DNA from: Larix kaempferi
Taxonomy: Eukaryota; Streptophyta; Pinopsida; Pinales; Pinaceae
DNA: 64,000 nucleotides
Direction: 5' to 3'
NCBI GenBank assembly: GCA_027924585.1
Contig: BSBM01000307.1
Span: forward strand, 12,050,001-12,114,000
Shown: piece after piece, positions 44,382 to 56,747 of the stretch
How positions within the stretch are numbered: position 1 is the stretch's first letter
Layout of the letters: each line of letters opens with the position of its first letter
Translations under genes and position numbers: made by a program
The notes under the pieces: model-generated
Databases searched by the model: none
Told to the model about the DNA's origin: nothing
Seen by the model: only the letters and a program-made list of their open reading frames with translations

Positions 44382-45015
44382 TGTTAGGATAATTAATACT
44401 CCAATCCTTGTCCACCTTAGTATTATTTCCCTTTTCCTAGTATTGGATGATCTTGTTGACCCCCTAATGGTGTGCATATGTCATCTAGGACACATCATCC
44501 ACTTGATGCACCCTGCATGCATAATTTTAGGCCATCCATATTCAGTTCCCTACATTTTAGGAGCTAACTCAGTGATCTATTTCAGTCCACATGAGTTCAT
44601 GATTCTAGTTGGGGGTTTGAGCTCTGATTGCAACTGATTATGATCAAATGCGCCCTCTCTAGCCTCATTTGCATGACAAACTCATTGATGCACCCTTCAT
44701 GATCAGTTAACTGACAGTAGCTTCAGTTCAGTGACAATCAGTTGAGTTTGGAATCTTCGGAGCACTGTAGTGGTGATATTTCTTATGCTAGACTGACATG
44801 GATTCGAATTCCTCCTAGGTAATCGAATTCTCTTAATTGTAATATATTCTTTGACTATAAATATTAATGGAATATGACACCAGTTATTACTCACATCCGA
44901 GTTTCTTTGCATGTTTGATTTTATTGCCCAATTCACTGCAATTCTTATTCCTTATTGATTCTTTCACTGTGATATTTTCTCAAGCTCAATGATCTGTTGT
45001 GTTACAGAATTTCAC
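44382..45015 (+). repeat. Copia 1, 5' LTR
   Basis: TGTTAGGATAATTAATAC to TTCACA, with TATAAATA at 44856-44863. Confidence 0.9.
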
Positions 45016-45137
45016 ATGATATTAGAGCTCAACAGAGTTAGTTTATCTTAATTTTGAGATTTTTCTGCAGAATTTTGAGAATTATTCAGTGCAGCAGTAG
45101 CGGCAGTAGTAGCTTGCATTCGCTCCAATAGTTACAA

Positions 45138-46316
45138 ATGGAGAATTCGAATGATCCTTTGACACCAAGAATCTTGACACCCTTCAATTATCTGGATTGG
45201 AGGGAAGATATGCAAATTGTGTTGCGAAACAAGAGTATGTACATGGTCACAATGGGAAAGGAGTTCGAACCTCAAGCAGTTGTTAAGAAATCAAAGTACC
45301 TAAACAAGTTAGATGAGGATTTTGGTTTTATGTGTATTCACATCTCCATAGACTTCCTCTTTCATCTTAATGGATTGAATAGCCCAATGGAGGTTTGGCA
45401 GAAGCTTGAAACTCTCTTTGGAAAGCAAGATGAGCTGAGAGGCCACATTTTGGAGAGTGAATTAATTTCTCTTCAACCCAACAGTTTCGAAACCATACAA
45501 CAATTCTTTTCAAAGTTCAAGTCCTTGGTTATGCAGTGCAAACAATGTGGAATTGACAAGAAGTACGAGCAGTTGGTAATATCCATCCTAAGCAAGCTTG
45601 GTCCTGAATTTTCAATATTTGTGTCTACCTTTCACTCTGGGAGATTTTCAATCCCCAATTGGAAAATTCCTTCTTTAGATGCATTCATTGAATACCTCAT
45701 CCAAGAACAAGACAAACTGATTCAAATGGGATCCCCGAAGGCCTCCAAAAAACAGGCTCTTATGGATGGGGAGTCCAAAAGTGAGAATGCTAAAGTGAAG
45801 CAAAAGGGAAGGGGAAAGAAGCAATTTGAATCCAAACTAAAGGAGAAGCCTAATCCATCAGAAGGAGCCTCCAACTCCAAGAAGGATAAGCAAAAGAGGT
45901 TTGAGAAGACCAAGTGTACCTATTGCAAGAAAGGAAACCATACAGAGAGTTCATGCATGAAGAAGAAGATAGATCAAATGACCAAACTTCTCGAACAACA
46001 CAACATTTACCTCCCAGAAGGAACAAGGAAGATTTATTCTGGAAGTGAGACAAATGATCATGAGAGATGCCATGCACTGAAGGCTGGATTCTCACAATCA
46101 CAAGCCTTTCTCATTGATTCTGGAGCCTCCAACCACATGGTTGCCTCCAGAGAATCATTTTCTTCTCTATATCTCACTGATGGTCCTAGTATTCACATGG
46201 GAGATAATTCAAAGATCTTTGCTGAAGGGAAGGGAACAATAAAAATGGAGCATGGAAAGTTAAAAAATGTTCTGTATGTGACTTCCTTGGCAACAAACTT
46301 GTTATCTGTTTATTAG
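45138..46316 (+). CDS. gag: Copia 1 Gag and protease, open to a TAG
   Basis: 392-codon open frame. UBN2-type Gag (LDWREDMQIVL, VWQKLETLFGKQ), a basic linker, a zinc knuckle CTYCKKGNHTESSC, then the aspartic protease motif LIDSGASNHM. TAG 46314-46316 follows LLSVY, where the polyprotein would continue. Gag-Pol of copia elements is normally one continuous frame. Confidence 0.85.
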   Translation: MENSNDPLTPRILTPFNYLDWREDMQIVLRNKSMYMVTMGKEFEPQAVVKKSKYLNKLDEDFGFMCIHISIDFLFHLNGLNSPMEVWQKLETLFGKQDELRGHILESELISLQPNSFETIQQFFSKFKSLVMQCKQCGIDKKYEQLVISILSKLGPEFSIFVSTFHSGRFSIPNWKIPSLDAFIEYLIQEQDKLIQMGSPKASKKQALMDGESKSENAKVKQKGRGKKQFESKLKEKPNPSEGASNSKKDKQKRFEKTKCTYCKKGNHTESSCMKKKIDQMTKLLEQHNIYLPEGTRKIYSGSETNDHERCHALKAGFSQSQAFLIDSGASNHMVASRESFSSLYLTDGPSIHMGDNSKIFAEGKGTIKMEHGKLKNVLYVTSLATNLLSVY

Positions 46317-48294
46317 ATGACACACACAGGTTCACCGAATAAAGTTGTTTTTGGACCTGACATAGTTGAGATTGCAAATATCTCATATGGGAAACTAATA
46401 GTGAAAGGTGTTGAAAACCATGCCTCAAATGCATATGAGTTCTCACATTTTTTTCGATACTCTTTGTCTACTCGATTTGCACCTAATGACGATCAGAATG
46501 ATGTCTGTTCTGATGATCCAGATTCAGATTCTAAAGATGAGGACCAAGTTGAATCAAATCTTGATGTTGAGTATGAAGATCCAGATCTAGATCCAACACT
46601 TGCTCCCAATCCAAGGCCAAAATGGGCTCACAAAGTTCTTGAAGCTACTGGGAAAATAACTAGGGATCCATCTGACCATAGAAGAACCAGATCTCAGTAT
46701 CAAGATGCAAACCTTACACTATGTCATACAGATCCACTTCTCCCAGAGAGGCGCTACATGATGGTAGGGTCTGATCCATAGTCCTTCAAAGAGGCTTACC
46801 ATGATCCAAGATGGCAGGCTTCCATGGATGAAGAATATGTGTCACTACAGAACAATGAGACATGGGATCTTGTCTCTCTTCGCCCATGGAGAAAGCTAGT
46901 CTAGTGCAAGTCGATTTACAAAACAAAAATTGCTTCTAATGGATCTACAACCATGTACAAAGCTTGGTTGGTTGCAAAGGGGTACTCACAAGTTCATGGC
47001 TTGGACTACAATGAGACATTTGCTCCAGTATCAAGAATGGATTATGTAAGACTTGTTTTGGCCATTGCAGCTTTGAAACAGTGGGAGGTGCATCACATGG
47101 ATGTAAAAAGTGCCTTCTTGAATGGTGACTTGGAAGAAGAGATCTACATGAAGCAGCCTAATGGGTACACAGATGATCCATCCTTTGTACACAGACTAAG
47201 GAAATCACTGTATGGGCTCAAGCAAGCCCTCATGGCATGGTATGCCAAAATGGATTCCTTGTTACTGTCACAAAAGTTTGAAAGATGTAGATCTAAATGC
47301 AATGTTTGCATGCAATAGAAGGGAGGTTTCCTATTGTTGGTTGTTTTGTACGTGGATGACTTTCTCATCACCAGTGGTTCATCTACTGGATTTAAGAACA
47401 TCAAGTATGCTTTGAGAAAAGGCTTATCCATGACATATATAGGGCTGCTGAAACAGTTTATTGGCCTAGATGTAATTCAAAAAGATTCAAGGATCATGAT
47501 TTAACAGTCTAGGTATGCATCTGACTTGCTAAAAAATTTCCACATGGCTGATATCAAAGCAACAAATTTTCCCTTCCTATCTGGCATCAGATTGGAAGAA
47601 GGTGGTTCTACTCCTTTGGTTGAAAACACCTTGTACAAGCAGCTAATTGGTAGCTTATTGTACTTGACACATTTGAGACTAGATTTGTCTTATGATGTTA
47701 GTGTTGTGGAAAGGTACATGCAGCAGCCACATGAGCTCCAAAGGAAGGCAACAAAGAGGATCTTGCACTATGTGTAGGGTACAAAAGATTTTGGTATTCA
47801 TTATTCTACTGGCACTCAGTTAGATCTGGTTGGTTTTACTGACTCAAACTAGGCAGGAGACAACATTGATAGGAAATCTACATCAGGCTACATGTCCATG
47901 TTGGGATCAGGACCAATCTGTTGGCCAAGCAAGAAGCAAGAAACACTCGCACTCTCTTCAACGGGAAGCAGAGTACAGAGGGGTTGTGAATGCAACTATT
48001 CAAGCAGTTTGGTTACATGACATCTTGACAGAGTTTGGAATTCGCACTTCTCCTTCAGTATATATTTTATGTGATAATCAAAGTTCCATTAAAATCTACA
48101 GTGATTCAATTTAGAAGCAAAGAACCAAACACATTGAGGTTCATATGTACTATATCAAGGAACTAGTGCACAGTAGGACCATCACACTGCATTACTGCCC
48201 TACAAAGGAGCAGATTGCAGACATTTTTACAAAGTATTTCACTCAGAAGATATTTTCCTATCTTCGATCTCTGCTTAGTGTGAAGGATTCTTGA
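46317..48294 (+). pseudogene. pol: Copia 1 reverse transcriptase and RNase H, integrase region missing
   Basis: Same frame as gag. After about 40 residues of protease-linker text, the frame passes straight into the acidic linker and RT (ETFAPVSRMDYVRLVLA, MDVKSAFLNGDLEEEIY, LYVDDFLIT). The whole integrase zinc finger and DDE core is absent, an internal deletion of roughly 1.2 kb. Stops: TAG 46779, TAG 46902, TAG 47316, TAA 47502, TAG 47775 and TAG 47850. One extra G near 47964 shifts the frame before the RNase H end (ADIFTKYF). Confidence 0.85.
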
Positions 48295-48444
48295 GTTCCC
48301 TGCTATTTATTTTTGAGGTTTTTTTTTCCCATGAGGTTTTCCCCATTTCCTTAGTTTCATGAACAATTATTTTTTATTGTTTGGGTGACCTTTAGTCTTA
48401 GTTACTAGGTTCTAGGTTGTCTAATTTTGGACCAGGGGGGGGGG

Positions 48445-49090
48445 TGTTAGGATAATTAATACTCCAATCCTTGTCCACCTTAGTATTATTTCCCTTTTCC
48501 TAGTATTGGATGATGTTGTTGACCCCCTAGTGGTGTGCAGATGCCATCTAGGACACATTATCCACTTGATGCACCCTACATGCATATATTTAGGCCATCT
48601 AGATTCAATTCCCTACATTTTAGGAGCTAACTCGGTGATTTAGTTCAGTCCACTTGATTTCATGACTCTAGTGGGGCGTTTGAACTCTGATTGCAACTAA
48701 CTGTGATCAAATGTGCCCTCTGCAGCCTGATTCTCATGACAAAAACATTGATGTGCCCTTCATGATTAGTTAAATGACAGTAGCTTTAGTTCACCGACAA
48801 TTAGTTGATTTTGGAACCTCCGGAGCACTGTAGTGGTGATATTTCATATCCTATACTGACATGGATTCGAATTCCTCCTGGGTAATCAAATTATATAAAT
48901 TGTATTATGTTCTTTGACTATATATATTAATGGAATATGACACCAGTTAATACTCACATATGAGTTTCTTTGCATGTTTGATTTTACTGCTCAAATCACT
49001 TCAATTTTTCCTACAATTCTTCTTCCTTGCTAATTCTTTCACTGTGATATTTTCTCAGGCTCAATGTTTTATGTGTTAGAGAATTTCACA
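48445..49090 (+). repeat. Copia 1, 3' LTR
   Basis: Same ends as the 5' LTR, preceded by a run of 10 G (48435-48444) that serves as the polypurine tract. Confidence 0.9.
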
Positions 49091-49092
49091 AA

Positions 49093-49599
49093 TGTAACGC
49101 GGAAACCCAAATGGGATAAAACCATGGAAGCACTTTCTTTATTCATGAGTTGTAGTAAAAAATAAGCACTTCATGTTCTACCATGAATTATAGATTTCTC
49201 CTTCTCTTACAATGGATCTATGTACACATGTTGCAGATCGTGTGACTATAGTTAACATTGAAACAAAGCTCTCCAAAAATAGGACATCAACTAGCTAGCT
49301 AATTCACTAACAGTCCCAAAATTCCCAACCCTTTACATATTTATAGGGCACACACAACCTGCCCCGCTCCCACTACTCCACTACCTAACTACTCTACTCA
49401 TAAATGTAAGTGGACAAAAATTCTAACTAACTTAATTAACTATGCCCTTGACATTGCCAAAATGCCCAAATTATTGGATTCTCAGGCGCTTCGTCGGAGT
49501 TGACTGCTCTTTGTCAGACCACTTTGTCTTGGCCCTGTTCATACCAAAAATTCACAAAAATTTACCCAAAACTTGACCAAGCCCAACATGCCCCCAACA
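49093..49599 (-). repeat. LTR of a minus-strand retroelement (3' LTR or solo)
   Basis: Read on the minus strand it starts TGTTGGGGGCATG and ends GCGTTACA, with TATAAATA (49345-49338) inside. It directly follows the end of the minus-strand coding remnant 49660-51520. Copia 1 inserted at its outer edge. No second LTR is in the window, so the call rests on ends, TATA box and position. Confidence 0.5.
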
Positions 49600-49659
49600 C
49601 TTACATGTGACTCGTCCCAAGCCACTTCAAGGTTATACTAGTGGGGTCTTGGACTTCGC

Positions 49660-51520
49660 CTAAAATTTTGCAAATTTCTGCTTCAATTCTTCGATGGTCT
49701 GTCGAACTTCATTCTGATGATAGCATACTTCTTGTACCATATCCCCTGTAAGGCGAACATTTGTCTGTTGCTCACCCCATTCAACTGCTTCCTGCACTTT
49801 GTTATTTACACTACTAATGATTTGCAAGACTTGATTGACTTCGCCCTGTAGCTCCTCAACCAATTTAGTTCATCGCTACTGGTCGAATCTTAGTTGGTTA
49901 ATTTCATACTGGATCTTCTTATTTTATGATACCTTAATTATTTTCCCAACAGGTGACAGAGTCTTCAACTGATTCTTCAAATCTGCCATCTTGGTTTGTG
50001 TCTCCTCTAGCCTAGCAGTAATGTTCTACAACTCCACATCATCTAGTAATGCAGCCCATGCTTATGTGGCCTCTTCAAACAATGCACCACATTCAGTTTC
50101 ACAACCTTTAATTGTTCTGATTACTTCAATAACCTCCTCAGTCCGCTGCATTGTTACCTTTGGTGTCGTACTTGGTATCATATTTTCCTCTAACTCACTG
50201 ATCTTGTCGCAAAACCCCAAAAGGACTCTGGTCAACCTCCTCATTTTCTCCTCAGTAGGTATGTCATCGACTACCTCGGCCTCCGGTACTTCGTGGCAAG
50301 CTACTACGACAACATTTTGTAGCTGCTCCTTCTCTTTTGTAATTTCTTCATGTTCCTTCCTCAGCTTCTCTCATGCTTCCTACAATGTAGTATGTTGCAT
50401 CCAATACTTAATCATTTCAGCATATGTCTTTTCCTCTCTGACATTGACCTCTGCAACAATATTCTGCTGAAGGTTCTGCAACATGAACATGGGAAATATT
50501 GACAACTGTAAATCAACATAACTCAATTTGTGAGCTTGTTCATGTAGGCCCAAATCAACGAAACTTAATGCTTGTGGAAACAACTATAATACCTTGCCCA
50601 TCGTAGTAGTAGATTCCTGTGGCATCAGCTCCTCCTGAAATATTTCCTCAGTTTGATACAAAGCTCTCGTTTTAATAGGAGCTAGGATGAGTCCCTATAT
50701 AGCTCGTCGAAGTCCTTCGAGTTGATCTGTTACCCCCCAAATAACTGCATTGTCCTTTCTTCGGCTAACTTAGAATTTTCTTCCTCAACTTCTATCATGC
50801 GATTATACAAAATTCTTATGTCATCATTGGTCAAGGCCATGACAACCTTTTTCCTCTCGACGTTTGATTTCTTCTTTTTCCCTCTCACCATAGTTTCCAC
50901 TTTTCTTTTCTCACCTGGCTCCAGATCTTATTTTGTTGCACTCGAATCTCGACCTTCTTCTTGTGATTTTTCTTGAGTATGGCTATGGCCCCTAGAACTC
51001 CCAATAGGATGAGGGTCTTTGTCATCACCATGTGTTCTGTATTTATCCTGCTGCAAGTCACCTGTTGAAATTTGCTCAGCTTCGACAGCATTCTTCCATT
51101 CTATGGGACATTCATCTATAATCGCAAGTATATCTGGCTCCGATAGCTTAAAATTTGTCACCAACCATTGCTTATTTGGTTCGTGCCATGCATGGAGATA
51201 CATGTGGTGGGGTCCAACCATTATCAACCTGATAAATCCCCTGAATCTGATAATTGTGGACTTTTATACCCGCAACACCATGCGGACATGATGATGAAGT
51301 GCTTCCAAGTGCATGTAAAACTGCAAATTATTCTCGATTTGTCTCTTGTGATCGTCGTTGAATACTTGAATCAATGAAACATTCAACCATAACACAACAT
51401 GTACCCTAGGGAAAACCCTCAAAACAATGAGGATGAAAAACCCAAACAAATATTTAAGAATTGAGGATTGCGTAAAGATTTTGGTTATGTATTTCTTAGA
51501 TTTTAACTTAGTTGGTGTCA
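49660..51520 (-). pseudogene. Degenerate coiled-coil coding region of a minus-strand retroelement
   Basis: Minus-strand open pieces at 51264-51521, 50928-51227, 50380-50583, 50062-50244 and 49660-49863, separated mostly by single stops, so once a long frame. Recognisable stretches: RVHVVLWLNVSLIQ, HMYLHAWHEPNKQWLVT, IDECPIEWKNAVE, then basic and Glu/Lys-rich heptad-like segments (IRILYNRMIEVEEENSKL, EELQGEVNQVLQII). No known domain. Its position just upstream of an LTR suggests a post-pol extra ORF. It does not resemble the 917-codon ORF of the young gypsy. Confidence 0.5.
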
Positions 51521-53550
51521 TTTGAGGCTGCTATTCAAAGAGGATTAAGAGGCTCCTATGGGCTCCATAATGGATATGATTGATTTTTACTCATCCTTTG
51601 TCATTGATGAAAAAAATGAAGCATTGAAGCTTGGTGTATCCCTTGAAGAGTTCAAAGTGGCTATTCATTCTATGAAAGCTGATAAAAGCTCTGGTATTGA
51701 TGGGCGTCCCATTGAATTTTTTTTGGGATTCGTGGACCTTTTTGAAGTTGATATTCTTATGGTGATTGAAGACTCCTATGTTCGAGGAAACATCCTTGGT
51801 ACGTTCAACAACACCTTCATTGCTCTTATTCCGAAGAAGGATAAAGCTTGTTGTCTGGAATATTTCGGACCAATATCATTGTGTAATTCAGTATATAAGA
51901 TCATTGCAAGAGTTATTGCTAATAGGATAAAGGGCATCCTATCTAAAATGATTAGTGGTGAACAATTCACTTTTCCTGAGAAGAGACAGATCCACCCTAT
52001 TTCTATTGCTCAAGAGGTTCTCCATTCTGCTAAAATTAAGAAGATTCCTACTGCTATTATCAAAGTTGATCTTTCTAAGGCGTATGGTCGTGTTAATTGG
52101 ACTCTTCTTAGAATTATCCTTTTGCAAATTGGATTTGACCTGGCTATGGTAAACTGGATATTATCCTTTGTAAAATATGTTTCTTTCTCGGTACTTATTA
52201 ATGGCTCAGGGACCAATTTCTTCAGACTAAGTCGAGGACTTCACCAGGGTTGTCCTCTAGCTCCCCTTTTATTTATTCTGATGATGGATGGCCTTAGAAG
52301 ATTGCTTTTAAATGTTGTCTCTGCTAGTGTTATCAAAGGTATCTGTATGGGATGTAATGTAAAAATTACCCATCTACTATTTGTTGACGACATGGTTTTT
52401 TTTACTGATGGTTCTAGAAGGGTTGCTCTTATTCTTAAATCAATTCTGACCATTTTCTCCAAAGCTACTAGTATGGTATGTAACTCAAATAAATATTCCA
52501 CTTCCTTTCTGAATATTGATCCTGTTGAGGAATTATGGCTTGTTGAAAAATTTGGTTTTTTAGTGATTGATATCTCCAAGGGCCTCAGTTATTTGGGATT
52601 TCTGATTAAACCTAATGACTATAGTTGTAAAGACTATGCATGGTTATTTGTCAGGATTAAAAAAAGGATCAATCCGTGGTGTAACAAATGGCTCTCTCAG
52701 GGGGGGGCAGATTGGTTATGATTAACTCTGTCCTCAAAGCTATTCCTATATATTGGACTTCTTTATCCTATGTTCTTGTTGGCATCCTCAACCGTATCAG
52801 AAAGCTATGTCTAAATTTTTTATGAGATGGCTGAGTATTTGAACACTCCTTCCCATGGGTTGCCTGGAAAAGGATTGCATTTCCAAATGCATTTGGTGGT
52901 TGCGGCATTAAAGATCTACCTTGCTTTGCCAAAGCTCTCGCTGCCAAATGTGTATGGAAAATCCTCAAGGGTGAGGGACTTTTGGTTCTTGTCATCACTC
53001 ACAAATATATCTACCCTTTATCCATTGAAGAATGGTTCAGGATTCCGGTTAAAAGTGCTAAAAGTTGTTCCATTGTCTGAAAAGCAATCCTATCATCCTT
53101 TGGGGTCATTGGTGATTGGATCGCTTGGAGCATTGGAAATGGTAAGAAGGTGCGCATTGGGAAATATCCAAAGGTGGGATGTGACGCTTTCTTCAGGCTA
53201 CCCGATGACATGATTCTATCATTGACTAACAGGGGATTTCTTTTCCTTCACCAAGTGCAAATTCTAGGTAATCTTGTTAACCAATCTTGGTTATCCGTGA
53301 CTGATATGGGTTTCAATGAGCTAGAAAAGCCTCATTGGGATAGGTACATTCATTCTCTTTCTACTTGTCATATATATCTCAGTGATATGGAAGATGAATT
53401 TCTATGGGTTAAGAATGCTACAGGTGGTAGCTATGCCCCCAAGCTAGGCTATCTGGCTCTCAGAGAATTGGAGGTAATCCCCCCTATCAAATGGTGGACC
53501 AAGATTTTATGGAGATTGAATTGTCCTGTTATCTCTAGGTTTGTAACCTA
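51520..53550 (+). pseudogene. LINE reverse transcriptase fragment (second LINE family)
   Basis: Open frame 51558-52721 with DKSSGIDGRPIEFF, FIALIPKKDKA, IIKVDLSKAYGRVNW, RGLHQGCPLAPLLF and the active site LLFVDDMVFF. After a run of seven G (52701-52707) the protein continues in another frame (RLVMINSVLKAIP...), showing a homopolymer frameshift, up to LNCPVISRF. Endonuclease and RNase H are missing at both ends. Sequence differs clearly from the LINE at 10085 and 17241. Confidence 0.8.
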
Positions 53551-54787
53551 GATTTACCTTATAATTTTGATTTTAGATGGTCACTTTTCCTAGTTTTACC
53601 CCACCTTATCTTTGATTTTTGAGTTTGCATGTCTAAATTTTACCCTAGTTCCTAATCATTTTATCGTTATGTCATTTATTAAATCAAAATGAGGCTCATT
53701 TTTACTTAATATTTCAAAATCAGCTTCAAAACCTCATACCAGCGCCAAGGGAAAAGTCTATGGGTTCACAGTTTATACATAATATGTCAAGTCTTTACAA
53801 TACACATCAATGAAGCTGATGGACAATTATGCATATAAAGGCGTGAAATCTCTTACAAGCTTCATGTAAGATATTTCTCATGGTTTAAAAAATGTTGTTG
53901 CATGCCATGGTCCAAATGCTATGAACTCAAGTGAACACATGCCAAGATAAGTGCTCGATGACTGCCAGAGGAAATACACGCATGTCAAGTGCCATGGTGT
54001 TCGTCCAAGTGTTCAAATAGTTGCAAAAAATATTTCAAAGGTTGTCATTGTGCTAAAATCAATGTTGTAGTAAACAATATTCCTTTTTCACAGCTTGACG
54101 AAAGTGCAATTCTTATTTTAATGAAATTTGTTACCAATTTTCAAAGCTGCCAGTGTTTGTATCTTTAAAGTGTGAGATAACACAAAAATGAAAGGCAAAG
54201 AAGGATTTATCGACCTAGTTTGAAGTTTGCATAGGTATAATAGGGGTACATTTCTTGCTGCATTTATTGACAGTCAGATATCAAAAGAAGTGCCCAACAA
54301 TGAGGAGTTTATTAAGTTGAGTGCCATATGCTGAAGAGGAAATACTCGTGCACTAAAGCTCATCATCAGGTAGTACCCCTATTATCAGGTAGGAGTATCC
54401 AGTTTTTTTTCCAAAACACATTATTGGACAGTGGCAATGAAGGTGCTGATGGAATCATCGGTCTATCATCTAGGATCCTGTCTTGGAAATTATTGGAAAT
54501 CACAGAGCTTCTTCAAACTTTGATACTTGGTTATTTCCAAACGGATTTCAGGAATATTGGCCAAGAACAATTAGACATATGGAAGAACAATTAGCAACAG
54601 GGATAAGTTAAAATCCCTTATTTTTGAATCTGCATTTGAAGCTCAGAAAGGAAGTCAAAATTTCCCCGCAAGATGGTGCTGTGTTTTTACCTGAAGGAGA
54701 CAAAAATACAACATGTTTAGTCATCATTTTCAAATGACGATTCTGAACGGATGGAAAATCATTTTGAAAAACTGGAGGAGGATTTTG
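53551..54787. other. Gene-free stretch
   Basis: No coding region is supported; the longest frame (54328-54594, 88 codons) has no recognisable feature. The right end (54783-54787, TTTTG) is the target duplication of copia 2. Confidence 0.5.
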
Positions 54788-55418
54788 TGTTGATGTATTT
54801 GTAACTTCGGAAGATATTCACTTGTATATTGTATTTGTACTTTATTGTATCCCCAATGGAGATGTATTATTCCTCTGATTTGAAGTGTTGTCATGTGTAC
54901 TTGCAAGTGTCGCAAGTTATATTGTAAGTGTCGTAACTTATACTTGATGGGTTATTAGACCACCTTGTTGGGGTCGGCCCTATATGAGTCATGTGGGTTA
55001 AAGGGTTATTATACCACCCTATTGGGGGTTGGCCCAGTCAGCATTATGTTATGTGGTTAAGTTGGGGTTGACCTAGTTGAGTAAAGGTCAAGTGATGTAG
55101 TGTATAAATAGAGAGTGTGTCTCTCTCATTTTACACATTCTATTATTCACTCACTTCGCATTAGTGAGAGAGAGGAGGAGGGAGCACAAGTGGAGGAGGA
55201 GTATGTTGCTGCTGATATATATCTCTTTGGTTTGATCATTGTGATCCTTGTATTGGTGCTTATTCTATCTTTGAGGAAGTTGCAGGGTTTTTCACCTTCT
55301 TGGTTTTCCCCGGTGAAATGTTTTGTGTCTCTTGTCTCTTATGCTTGTTATGTTGTACATGTTGTTCTTTCAGTTAAGATCCTAGATCAGATTGATTTAA
55401 ATTTTGAAAAACTAACAT
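54788..55418 (+). repeat. Copia 2, 5' LTR
   Basis: TGTTGATGTATTTGTAAC to AACTAACA, TATA box TATAAATA at 55103-55110. Confidence 0.95.
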
Positions 55419-56600
55419 GGTATCAGAGCTAGCTTGAAGGAAGGCATGGTATGGCATTTATGAGACTTGTTGCACTTGCGACAAATTGGAAGCTACGGCT
55501 TGATATAGCAAAAAACAGACATTGTAGAACTTTCACTATAAATCCATTTTGGCGAAGTTTCTGGATCTGAAAATTTTAAAGGTCGTAGATAACATCCCTA
55601 TGTACCTTTTGTCCAAAGAAAAACATATGATTCGTTGTAATTTTTGTTTTATGATCAGTACAATCTAGGGTTTCTGCCTCTTCCAGATCTCAGTCATAAA
55701 TAGGTGACCTAGGAAAAAAGGTCACAACTTGGGTTAGGAAACTCCAAATGAAATTTCGTAAAAAGTGACAGTAATCGCACGGACTGTAGTTTCTCAGGTA
55801 AGTTTTTTAGAGGCCGAAGTTGAACCAGTGACACGTGGCACATCGTACAAGTTCGCTCTCCTGTTTTATCCCATAAACAGGTCACGTTGCGACACTTGGC
55901 ATAACTCTCTCTCAGAGAATCCAATTGGGGTCAATATTATGGGGTTGGAAAGATGACATGTCGGGCTACCACAGGACAAGTGTCCCAACCTTGTGGATTC
56001 GTAATTTCCGAGTTACACCAGAAACAATCAGGTGCATATTTCTGTCAAAACAAAATTGGATTCCGAGCACCTTCATTCTTGACTTATCACTGCTGCGGGA
56101 AATTAAGGTTTCGGAGAAAGTTGTAATTATTGAAATCAGAGACCACGGCTGGATGCTCCTCATCAAAATCAAACTTTAGATACCAAGATCGAATTTTTTG
56201 GTTGGGCAGAAGGTCGAGCTTGATTAAACCATAATTCAGGATTTTGATCAGAAAAGTGGAAAATTAAGGCTTCTGCAAAAGTTGGAATTTTTGAAATCTG
56301 TGACCACGGCTAGAAGCTCCTCAGAAAAATCAAAGTTTAGAGTACAAGATCGAACCTTTTGGTTGGGAAAAAGACCGGGCTTTATCAAACCCTAGTTTGC
56401 GATCCTGTCTAGAAGATCCGGAAGTTTCAAAGTCAATTTTGAGGGGTCAAATTTTGGAGATTTCAAAATTGAAGTATGCCAGCTTGATCAGCTTAGAAAG
56501 GCGCATATTTTCATCCAATCAGAAGTTTGAAATTCAAAGTTTGAATTTTTAGGTTTTCTCTAACAAACCCTAATCCAGCTCCAGTTCCAGTTTCAACAAA
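55419..56600 (+). other. Copia 2 leader, noncoding, with a 161-bp tandem duplication
   Basis: After the primer site there is 1.2 kb without coding potential. Units 56101-56261 and 56262-56422 are tandem copies (shared AATTAAGG, GACCACGGCT, CAAGATCGAA, TTTTGGTTGGG). Confidence 0.7.
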
Positions 56601-56603
56601 TTA

Positions 56604-56747
56604 AAGTGGATTGGGTTAATCCTAGAAGAGTATGATTTGGACACCTGCATAAGTGAAGACGTTCCAATTCCAGAGGGAGATGAGGCTAAGGCCTTACATA
56701 AGAATGCTACAAGCAATCTCGACAGGTATGACTTACAGGTATGTTTT
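56604..56747 (+). pseudogene. gag: Copia 2 gag fragment
   Basis: The frame reads KWIGLILEEYDLDTCISEDV, then PEGDEAKALHKNATSNL. This matches the start of the copia Gag domain (LEE-DL-x3-I ... PEGDE-KA). It is then lost in noncoding text. Confidence 0.6.

Larger units (their letters stand above)
44382..49090 (+). mobile_element. Ty1/copia element 1, internally deleted
   Basis: LTRs 44382-45015 and 48445-49090, a decayed initiator-Met-type primer site (TGATATTAGAGCTC at 45016) and a G-rich polypurine tract before 48445. Flanks GATGT and AATGT are a target duplication with one transition. About 50 differences between the LTRs by eye, so an old insertion. Confidence 0.9.
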
